A stretch of DNA of 12,424 nt, taken from Jeotgalicoccus sp052093725. GTDB lineage: Bacteria; Bacillota; Bacilli; Staphylococcales; Salinicoccaceae. The notes beneath the pieces were generated by a model, which saw only the letters and a program-made list of their open reading frames with translations, was not told where the DNA came from and did not search any database. Where the stretch lies: positions 1 to 12,424 of the forward strand of contig JBQDHL010000048.1 of assembly GCA_052093725.1 (NCBI GenBank), read 5' to 3'. Shown here piece after piece: positions 7,538 through 12,424 of this stretch. Every line of letters starts with the position of its first letter. The first letter of the stretch is position 1. The translations under genes and the position numbers were made by a program.

Positions 7538-8156
7538 GAATCCAGTATATTTTATGCCCGCGCTGCGAGAATTTCTCTTCATACTCAGTGCGGATATTTT
7601 CTTTTGGCTCATCGTTGTGGACATCGAGATTAAGGTTATCAAATTTCATGCCGTATGCGTTCATTGACATCAGGCTGAATTCGAATAAGCCTCTGTTATC
7701 TGTCTTAAATTCCACAATTGAATTTTCTTTTAACAGCTGTTTATAACTCGATAAAAAGTTACTGTGTGTCAGTCTTCTTTTCGCATGACGTGTTTTCGGC
7801 CATGGATCTGAAAAGTTTAAATAGACTTTATCGATTTCATCCTCGTTAAAGTATTCCATCAGTTTATTTGCGTCCAACAGCAGCAGTTTCACGTTTGTCA
7901 GTCCGCTGTCTAATACTTTTTCAGTAACGCGGATCATAACATTTTTATCTATTTCAATTCCGACATAGTTAATATCGGGATTGTTTTCAGCAAGTGTTGT
8001 TACAAACGTGCCCATTCCTGTACCTACTTCGATATGAATCGGCTGTTCCGTGCTGAAAAAGTCTTTAATTCTTTTACTGTACGTATTGTTTACATCCACA
8101 ATATGGTCATTTGATTCTAAATAATCAATTGCCCACGGCTTATTGCGCATTCTCAA
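7524..8156 (-). CDS. trmB: TrmB, tRNA (guanine-N7-)-methyltransferase
   Basis: 210-residue SAM-dependent enzyme that makes 7-methylguanosine at position 46 of the tRNA variable loop. The SAM-binding motif is HIEVGTGMGTFVTTLA (residues 41-56). The TrmB signature NFSDPWPKTRHAKRRLT is at 114-130, followed by EFKTDNRGLFEFS near 149-161 and the tRNA-contacting IRTEYEEKFSQRG near the C-terminus. The start is TTG at 8154-8156, giving MRMRNKPWA, which lines up with the staphylococcal MRVRYKPWA; ATG two codons on would cut this conserved end. The ribosome-binding site is weak (GAGAG about 12 bp upstream). It lies 22 bp downstream of the kinase-like gene, the same pairing as in staphylococci, and ends in its own terminator. 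The length is normal and all motifs are intact. Confidence 0.97.
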   Translation of the reverse strand: MRMRNKPWAIDYLESNDHIVDVNNTYSKRIKDFFSTEQPIHIEVGTGMGTFVTTLAENNPDINYVGIEIDKNVMIRVTEKVLDSGLTNVKLLLLDANKLMEYFNEDEIDKVYLNFSDPWPKTRHAKRRLTHSNFLSSYKQLLKENSIVEFKTDNRGLFEFSLMSMNAYGMKFDNLNLDVHNDEPKENIRTEYEEKFSQRGHKIYWIQASF

Positions 8157-8178
8157 AAATATTCACTACTCTCAATTA

Positions 8179-8970
8179 TTAAATAAGTCGGTCTTTGTCG
8201 ATGACTTTTGATAAGAATAAAATCCATTTGTTCATCTCTGTAAAGCGTTTACGGTCTTCGTACCATTGAATCATCGTGATTGCCTGAACGAATGTATACC
8301 ACTTCATGCGGGATCGTAAATCATTATCGAGTTCAACACCGTAATCTTGAAGCCAGCTGTCCCAGTCATTGTGGTCGACGTACGGGTATAAAATCATCCC
8401 GAGGTCAATTGCCGGGTCTGCGATCATAGCGCCTTCCCAGTCGACTAAAAACAGCTCGTCCGTGTCGGAAAGAAGCCAGTTGTGATGGTTAACATCGCCG
8501 TGGCATACTCTCAAATCAGCAGCGTCAATTTCAGGCACTGCGTTTTCGAGGTATTGGATTGCATTTCTAACGACGTGATGGGCGTTAACTTTCGGAGATA
8601 AGGAGGACTGTATTTTATTAAGTAAAATTTCCGGCATCATCGGTTTCATACCGAGACGTTTTAACATCGTTAAGAGCGGTTCTGATGTGTGTATCTTACT
8701 CATCAGCGCTGCGACCCGCAGGCTTCCCATATCTTCACGAGTCAACTCCCGGCCATTTTTCCAATGCTGTGCTGTTACCACTTCGCCCGTCTCTATTCGT
8801 TTTGTCCAAACGAGTTTCGGGACGATGCCTTCTGCGGATAACGCCGCTAGAAAAGGGCTGGCATTTCTTTTAAGGAATAATTTACGTCCGTCCTGCTCTG
8901 CTTTATAAGCTTCACCGGATGGACCTCCCAAAGGATCTAATTGCCAGCCGAGTTGATAGAAATGATCCAA
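8179..8970 (-). CDS. ytmP: YtmP-like phosphotransferase (choline/aminoglycoside kinase fold)
   Basis: 263-residue cytoplasmic protein of the APH/choline kinase superfamily. The N-terminal lobe carries GGPSGEAYKAEQDGRKLFLKRN with the ATP-binding Lys34. The catalytic loop CHGDVNHHNWL (His157, Asp159, Asn164) and the metal-binding Asp177 in LVDWEGAMIADPAIDLG are intact, so it should be an active small-molecule kinase. The physiological substrate is not known to me. The start is TTG at 8968-8970 (MDHFYQLGW), fixed by a strong GAGGTG site about 7 bp before and by agreement with the staphylococcal MEQFYQLGW. It heads a two-gene operon with trmB; the promoter is probably at 9054-9082. The pairing with trmB is conserved in Bacillus and staphylococci, hinting at a link to RNA or cell-envelope upkeep, but this is only context. 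Confidence 0.92.
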   Translation of the reverse strand: MDHFYQLGWQLDPLGGPSGEAYKAEQDGRKLFLKRNASPFLAALSAEGIVPKLVWTKRIETGEVVTAQHWKNGRELTREDMGSLRVAALMSKIHTSEPLLTMLKRLGMKPMMPEILLNKIQSSLSPKVNAHHVVRNAIQYLENAVPEIDAADLRVCHGDVNHHNWLLSDTDELFLVDWEGAMIADPAIDLGMILYPYVDHNDWDSWLQDYGVELDNDLRSRMKWYTFVQAITMIQWYEDRKRFTEMNKWILFLSKVIDKDRLI

Positions 8971-9000
8971 TTCTTACACCTCGTTTCATCGTTCAAATAA

Positions 9001-9039
9001 AAATTTGCGCTATAATATTGAATTTGATAGCGCAAATTT
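9001..9039. repeat. Perfect 13-bp inverted repeat in the ytmP leader
   Basis: Arms 9001-9013 (AAATTTGCGCTAT) and 9027-9039 are exact reverse complements, separated by 13 bases. The repeat lies about 30 bp before the ytmP start and just downstream of the predicted transcription start near 9047, so it would be transcribed. On the minus strand the hairpin is followed by TTATTT, a weak U-rich tail. It could be an attenuator, an mRNA stability element, or an operator for a dimeric repressor. Confidence 0.8.
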
Positions 9040-9053
9040 AGTTCATGTTTTAA

Positions 9054-9082
9054 ATTTTATCGGGTTTAATGTTTTATTTCAA
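9054..9082 (-). promoter_or_regulatory. Predicted sigma-A promoter of the ytmP-trmB operon
   Basis: On the minus strand, TTGAAA (9082-9077) is followed by exactly 17 bases and then TAAAAT (9059-9054), each five of six to consensus. Transcription would start near 9047, giving a leader of about 75 bases that contains the 13-bp inverted repeat. Confidence 0.6.
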
Positions 9083-9403
9083 GGACAAAAGATGGAATAC
9101 TTTTGCCAACTGTATGTTAGTACACAGTAACTGTGATGTTGTTCAGATAAATTATCATGCACTAAATAAAATGTTGTTTAAAGTTAACTGAGTGATGTAC
9201 TAATTCTTACGCTCATTTGTTTGCCTGACGGTCTAATTCCTGGCAAAGAAGCAAATGTTAGTATAACAGGTTTTCCGGCTTCTGGGAATAGATGATTTTA
9301 TTCTTTATGATACTCTATATCCGCTTTTCTGCTCTTCAAAAATATCTGTTATTATTCTCTGCTCTGAAATAGTAATTGTTCATTTTATGTGTAAATAGAA
9401 GAT

Positions 9404-10819
9404 TTAAACTTCAGTTTTTACCACGCATGTATTGTATAAAGCTTCAAGATAAATTGCTGTTGCAAGCATCAGTTCATCAATATTCATACGCTCATCTTTC
9501 TGATGCATCGTATCTGTCGTATTACTGAACATCGCACCGAATGCAACGCCTGTTTTAAGCGTACGTGCATAAGTTCCCCCGCCGATAGTAAATGCTTCAC
9601 GGTCATCATTCGTGTGCTTACGGTAGCTTTCCAGCAATGTTAACACCAATGGATCGTTCTTATCGACGTAATGTGGTTTCTGATCACTGATATCTTCTAT
9701 CGTAAAGCCTGTTTCTTTAATCATTTCTTCCAGATTTTTAATTCCTTCATCGAAATCAAGACCAAATGGATATCTTAAATTAACACCAAAAATACCCCCG
9801 TCAACTTCCGTATAGTTAATCATTCCGGTATTGACGCTGACATTGCCCATCTCTTCGTGATGATGAGCCATGTTAAACTGTTCTCCCGTTAAATTATCGG
9901 TAATATAATTTTGCGCAAAGCTGACAAACTGTCTGCCGTTCACATCCAGTTCTACTTCTTCAAGGAATTTTAACAGTTCAGTACCGGCATTAATGCCCTC
10001 TTCAGGCGTTGAACCATGTGCGCTTTTCCCAGACAGTTCAAGTTTTAAGAAACCGCCGTCAATTTCATATTTCCCTGTGTTTCCTGTTTTGCGGATAAAT
10101 CCTTCATACGCCTGAATAATAGAACTCATTTGTGTGAGAACTTTTAATTTTGCTTCCGCAGACTCCGGCACCATGTTGTAGCGTTCACCGGAAATAAATG
10201 CTTTTAATTCAATATCGCTGTCGATATACTCATCGTCAAGATTGGACTGCACGATATTAAACGACGTAATTCCTTTTTCACCGTGAATAACCGGAAACTC
10301 AGCATCCGGAGAAAAACCTGCATCAGGCATTTCTTCACTTTTGAAATAAGCCTCCGTACACTGCCAGTCTGACTCCTCATCTGTACCGACAATCAGACGG
10401 ACACGCTGGTTAAATTTATATCCTTCGTTATGTAAAATCTTCAGTGCATAATACGCAGCCATTGTCGGCCCTTTATCATCCTGCACACCGCGCGCAATGA
10501 TTTCATTATTAGCGATAATCGGTTCAAAAGGCTCGGACGTCCAGCCTTTACCTGCAGGAACAACATCCACATGCCCTAATACACCAAATAATTTTTCACC
10601 TTCACCAAACTCGATATGACCGGCAAGGTTGTCGACAACTTTCGTCGGCAGACCCGCTTTTGCACCAAGATCAATCATAAATTCAAGCGCCTGTTTCGGG
10701 CCTTCACCGACAGGTGCACCTTTAACCGGTTCCCCTTTTACACTGTCAATAGACAGTAATCCCATTAAATCATTAATTAAATCATCTTTATATTGGCTTA
10801 CTAAATTTTTCGCATCCAC
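9404..10819 (-). CDS. pepV: PepV, M20 family dipeptidase
   Basis: 471-residue cytoplasmic zinc dipeptidase of the M20A PepV type (Lactobacillus PepV is about the same length), which splits Xaa-dipeptides including beta-Ala-dipeptides. The metal and catalytic residues are present: GHVDVVP (His83, Asp85), QDDKGPT (Asp115), GTDEESDW (Glu148/Glu149), SPDAEFP (Asp172), SAHGSTP (His268), and the C-terminal TMHQKDE (His439). The lid/dimerisation insert between them is full length. The start is GTG at 10817-10819 (MDAKNLVSQY), with GGAG about 10 bp upstream. A promoter is seen at 10851-10879, so the gene can be transcribed alone. In staphylococci it is followed by dat and linked with D-amino-acid balance; here dat is missing from the following 433 bp. 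It reads away from the insertion sequence. Confidence 0.95.
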   Translation of the reverse strand: MDAKNLVSQYKDDLINDLMGLLSIDSVKGEPVKGAPVGEGPKQALEFMIDLGAKAGLPTKVVDNLAGHIEFGEGEKLFGVLGHVDVVPAGKGWTSEPFEPIIANNEIIARGVQDDKGPTMAAYYALKILHNEGYKFNQRVRLIVGTDEESDWQCTEAYFKSEEMPDAGFSPDAEFPVIHGEKGITSFNIVQSNLDDEYIDSDIELKAFISGERYNMVPESAEAKLKVLTQMSSIIQAYEGFIRKTGNTGKYEIDGGFLKLELSGKSAHGSTPEEGINAGTELLKFLEEVELDVNGRQFVSFAQNYITDNLTGEQFNMAHHHEEMGNVSVNTGMINYTEVDGGIFGVNLRYPFGLDFDEGIKNLEEMIKETGFTIEDISDQKPHYVDKNDPLVLTLLESYRKHTNDDREAFTIGGGTYARTLKTGVAFGAMFSNTTDTMHQKDERMNIDELMLATAIYLEALYNTCVVKTEV

Positions 10820-10850
10820 TTAAATCAGCTCCAGCAATAGATTTTCTTCC

Positions 10851-10879
10851 ATTATATACTTTTTAGTCAATTATTTCAG
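10851..10879 (-). promoter_or_regulatory. Predicted sigma-A promoter of pepV
   Basis: On the minus strand, a perfect -10 TATAAT (10856-10851) lies 17 bases after CTGAAA (10879-10874; four of six to the -35 consensus). The expected start near 10844 gives a leader of about 25 bases. The insertion sequence begins about 48 bp upstream of the -35 box, so the core promoter is untouched. Confidence 0.6.
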
Positions 10880-10898
10880 TTTGTGCGGGAAAGAATTC

Positions 10899-10926
10899 AA
10901 AAGCAAAACAAAAAAGAAGCCGCGTC
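10899..10926 (-). terminator. Half of a rho-independent terminator, split by the insertion sequence
   Basis: Read on the minus strand, the GC-rich arm GACGCGGCTTC (10926-10916) runs straight into a TTTTTT run and further T-rich sequence. That is the descending arm and U-tail of a terminator, but no partner arm exists in the left end of the element. The insertion boundary lies exactly at its edge. The missing arm is expected beyond base 12424. Confidence 0.5.
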
Positions 10927-10951
10927 TGAGGTGCACCCCTAAAGTTGAACT
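10927..10951 (+). repeat. Left terminal inverted repeat of the insertion sequence
   Basis: Begins TGAGGTGCACCCC and ends AAGTTGAACT. It matches the reverse complement of 12399-12423 at 19 of 25 positions, with the block AAAGTTGAACT shared exactly. Much of it also forms the left arm of the internal hairpin. Confidence 0.85.
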
Positions 10952-10978
10952 CCAAAATTCAACTTTAGGGGTGTTTTT
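10934..10978 (+). terminator. 16-bp perfect hairpin at the IS left end: terminator and ribosome-site trap
   Basis: Arms 10934-10949 (CACCCCTAAAGTTGAA) and 10958-10973 pair perfectly around an 8-base loop and are followed by TTTTTCT. That is a strong rho-independent terminator for transcription entering from the left flank. The only plausible ribosome-binding site of orfA, AGGGG (10967-10971), lies in the right arm, so a read-through transcript would also hide it. A transcript started inside the element would lack the left arm and leave the site free. Confidence 0.8.
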
Positions 10979-10980
10979 CT

Positions 10981-11514
10981 GTGTATAAAAAATATTCAAT
11001 AGAATTTAAAATCAAAGTGGTGAATGAGTATTTGAATGGTGATGATGGTTTCCATAGATTGGCAGGTAAGTATAATATCGGACATAGTCAAATCAAAATG
11101 TGGGTCAATCAGTTTGAACAAAATGGTGTTCAAGGATTGACTGCAGGGATGACAAGATCAACTTACACCAAATCGTTTAAACTTGAAGTTCTACAGTACC
11201 GTATAAAAAATCATCTCTCGTATAGAGAGACAGCGAATGCCTTTGACATCCCCAATCTTTCAGTGATTGGACAGTGGCAGAGTAAGTATAATCAATATGG
11301 TATTCTGGGTTTAGAAACCAAACCGAAAGGCAGGCCGTCTAAATCAATGAATGAAAAACCATCTAAACAGGAAGAAAATAGATCAGAGTCTTTGAATGAA
11401 ACCGAACGTGAAGAACTGGAACGCTTAAGAGTAGAAAATCGTAAACTAGAGGTCGCCATAGCGCTAGAAAAAAAGTTACAATCCTTAGCTCAAGAGAAAC
11501 GAACAAAGAAATAG
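10981..11514 (+). CDS. IS3-family OrfA, DNA-binding transposase subunit
   Basis: 177-residue protein made alone by standard decoding. It has two helix-turn-helix units, at about residues 5-50 (YSIEFKIKVVNEYL, FHRLAGKYNIGHSQIKMW) and about 62-105 (KSFKLEVLQYRI, YRETANAFDIPNLSVIGQW). A charged linker (115-140) and a leucine-zipper-like helix (142-170, EELERLRVENRKLEVAI) follow. OrfA binds the terminal repeats and its zipper lets OrfA and OrfAB pair. The start is GTG at 10981, 9 bp after AGGGG, only 7 bp past the hairpin. The element's own promoter is not obvious; in IS3 relatives a strong promoter forms when the two ends join in a circle. The A AAA AAG slippery site falls at codons 164-165. Confidence 0.92.
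   Translation: MYKKYSIEFKIKVVNEYLNGDDGFHRLAGKYNIGHSQIKMWVNQFEQNGVQGLTAGMTRSTYTKSFKLEVLQYRIKNHLSYRETANAFDIPNLSVIGQWQSKYNQYGILGLETKPKGRPSKSMNEKPSKQEENRSESLNETEREELERLRVENRKLEVAIALEKKLQSLAQEKRTKK
11469..11475 (+). promoter_or_regulatory. A AAA AAG programmed -1 frameshift site
   Basis: The heptamer is phased correctly on orfA codons AAA-AAG (Lys164-Lys165), the same slippery string used by IS150-type elements and dnaX. After a -1 slip, reading continues from GTT at 11475 without a stop through to TAG at 12392, giving an OrfAB fusion of about 470 residues. AGAGG (11448-11452), about 16 bases upstream, could act as a stimulatory Shine-Dalgarno-like element; I see no strong downstream stem. Confidence 0.85.
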
Positions 11515-11552
11515 TCAAAGCGATTATAGAGTTAAGGGAAACAGGTCTCTAT

Positions 11553-12392
11553 ATGCTTAAAGAGCTACTTGAGGCTGCGCATATCGCAAAGAGTGTATTT
11601 AAGTACTGGAATGACCGTTTACCAGAAGAAAATAATAAGGATACAAATGTGGTCCAAGCCATCAAAAGTATCGTCATTGAAAGCAAGGGCAGATACGGCT
11701 ATAGACGGGTCTGCCTGGCTCTGAAAAATAGAGGATTCGTTGTGAATCACAAGAAAGTGCTGCGCTTGATGCGACAGTATCAGCTACTTTGCGCAAAGTT
11801 TACACATAGAAACCGTCAGTATAAGTCATATAAAGGAACAGTCGGTAAAGTAGCTAAAAACAAACTGTCTCGCCGATTCAAAACGGATCGTCCCTATCAA
11901 AAAGTATTGACTGATGTCACTCAATTCAATATTTCATCATCAGGAGCAAAGCTTTACTTGTCACCATTTATGGATGCGTTCAGCGGTGAGATACTGTCTT
12001 ACAAAATCGGTCGTGCACCCACACTAGATATCGCTGTAAAACCCTTAGAAGAATTGATTGAACAGCGGCCGAAGTTAGACTATCGGATGACGATTCACTC
12101 GGATCAAGGTTGGCACTATCAGCATAAAAAGTGGGTCAGACATCTTAAGAAACATAAAACATTTCAAAGTATGTCTCGAAAAGGAAATTGTTTAGATAAC
12201 GCTCCAATGGAGAACTTCTTTGGGTTGCTTAAACAGGAAATGTTTTATGGCCAACAATTCATGACATATGCAGAACTTGAATCTGCGATCCATCAATATA
12301 TCGATTTTTATAATAATGATAGAATTAAAACAAAATTAAAAGGCATGTCTCCTGTAAATTACAGGAAACATACCTTTAATAAAATAGCTTAG
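11553..12392 (+). CDS. IS3-family OrfB, DDE transposase domain (expressed as OrfAB by frameshift)
   Basis: Catalytic half of the transposase. From the first ATG (11553) it is 279 residues. The open frame starts earlier, and the stretch decoded after the slip (NKEIVKAIIELRETG) belongs to the conserved N-terminus of IS150-type OrfB, so the main product is the OrfAB fusion. The helix-turn-helix-like HTH_21 region is near residues 33-75 (KGRYGYRRVCLAL). The rve integrase core has Asp121 (LTDVTQF), Asp184 (IHSDQGWHYQ) and Glu220 (NAPMENFFGLLKQEM), with 35 residues between the second Asp and the Glu, as the DD(35)E family requires. The C-terminus YIDFYNNDRIKTKLKGMSPVNYR is complete. The ATG at 11553 has no good ribosome site. 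No frame damage is seen. Confidence 0.95.
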   Translation: MLKELLEAAHIAKSVFKYWNDRLPEENNKDTNVVQAIKSIVIESKGRYGYRRVCLALKNRGFVVNHKKVLRLMRQYQLLCAKFTHRNRQYKSYKGTVGKVAKNKLSRRFKTDRPYQKVLTDVTQFNISSSGAKLYLSPFMDAFSGEILSYKIGRAPTLDIAVKPLEELIEQRPKLDYRMTIHSDQGWHYQHKKWVRHLKKHKTFQSMSRKGNCLDNAPMENFFGLLKQEMFYGQQFMTYAELESAIHQYIDFYNNDRIKTKLKGMSPVNYRKHTFNKIA

Positions 12393-12393
12393 T

Positions 12394-12423
12394 CAAAAAG
12401 TTCAACTTTTTGGGTTCACTACA
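12394..12423 (+). repeat. Right terminal inverted repeat with a nested palindrome
   Basis: The terminal repeat is 12399-12423, matching the left one at 19 of 25 positions. Overlapping it, 12394-12412 is a 9-bp perfect inverted repeat (CAAAAAGTT-C-AACTTTTTG) just past the orfB stop, which may serve as a weak transcript end. Both element ends thus carry palindromes built on the same AAGTTGAA core. Confidence 0.8.
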
Positions 12424-12424
12424 A

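Larger units (their letters stand above)
8971..9403. other. 433-bp AT-rich interval between ytmP and pepV, no convincing gene
   Basis: Contents that I can support are the ytmP promoter (9054-9082), the 13-bp inverted repeat (9001-9039), a small odd-centred palindrome CACAGT-A-ACTGTG (9123-9135), and an imperfect hairpin with arms 9214-9225 and 9242-9257 (CATTTG/CAAATG outside, TTTGCC/GGCAAA inside, with a 4-base bulge). No rho-independent terminator for pepV is evident. Several short open stretches on both strands lack start codons or ribosome sites. In staphylococci the dat gene adjoins pepV; nothing here reads as dat. Confidence 0.6.
10927..12423 (+). mobile_element. Complete IS3-family (IS150-group) insertion sequence, 1497 bp
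   Basis: Bounded by imperfect inverted repeats (19 of 25 matching) ending TG...CA, with orfA, a -1 slippery site and orfB carrying an intact DDE catalytic triad. All parts needed for copy-out/paste-in transposition through a circular intermediate appear intact, so it may be active. The element is transcribed opposite to pepV. Only one base is visible beyond the right end (A at 12424). It does not match the first base of a 3- or 4-bp duplication read from the left flank (GTC or CGTC), so a target duplication is not supported, though it can barely be tested here. Confidence 0.93.

Noticed and set aside
9069..9191. A 40-codon plus-strand ORF starting MFYFKDKRW
   Set aside because: It has no convincing ribosome site, lies over the predicted ytmP promoter, resembles nothing I know, and is short enough to arise by chance in AT-rich DNA.
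9214..9257. Imperfect hairpin considered as a riboswitch or T-box remnant
   Set aside because: I could find no specifier, antiterminator or known aptamer features; it is kept only as part of the interval description.
9300..9403. A rho-independent terminator for pepV
   Set aside because: No GC-rich stem followed by a U-run is present on the minus strand downstream of the stop.

Overview
The window looks like chromosome from a low-GC Firmicute of the family Staphylococcaceae. The proteins resemble staphylococcal MurC, TrmB, the YtmP-like kinase and PepV closely, but differ enough to suggest a relative such as Jeotgalicoccus, Salinicoccus or Macrococcus rather than S. aureus itself. The genus is inferred from remembered family sequences, not from a search.

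Positions 1-5860 (minus strand) hold a tightly packed run of six genes. In transcription order these are an M42 aminopeptidase, an orphan PTS EIIC-like membrane protein, YtpQ (DUF1444), YtpR (a tRNA-binding-domain protein), an FtsK/SftA-like protein, and the N-terminal part of MurC, cut by the window edge. Gaps range from 15 bp to a 1-bp overlap, so a single operon is likely. The surprise is the FtsK/SftA-like protein: its core fold is recognisable, but the Walker A motif is destroyed and the DNA-reading gamma domain is absent, so it is probably not an ATP-driven DNA pump.

Positions 5861-6242 hold one small plus-strand gene for a membrane-anchored protein (PepSY/YtzB-like), with a terminator overlapping its stop codon. 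Positions 6241-7437 (minus) hold a PatB/MalY-type PLP-dependent C-S lyase. Positions 7505-8970 (minus) hold a kinase-like gene (ytmP) and trmB as a two-gene operon, with a promoter near 9054-9082 and a terminator whose loop contains the trmB stop codon.

Positions 8971-9403 have no convincing gene. They hold that promoter, a perfect 13-bp inverted repeat in the predicted leader, and possibly an eroded transposase fragment. Positions 9404-10819 (minus) hold the dipeptidase PepV with its own promoter. The D-amino-acid transaminase gene (dat) that sits beside pepV in staphylococci is not seen.

Positions 10927-12423 hold an apparently complete IS3-family (IS150-group) insertion sequence. It has terminal inverted repeats, orfA, an A-AAA-AAG slippery site and an orfB with an intact DDE triad. 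Its left end folds into a 16-bp perfect hairpin that is at once a terminator and a trap for the orfA ribosome-binding site. It appears to have landed inside a host terminator, half of which remains at 10899-10926.

Start codons are unusually often not ATG: GTG for murC, ytpR, pepV and orfA, and TTG for trmB and ytmP.
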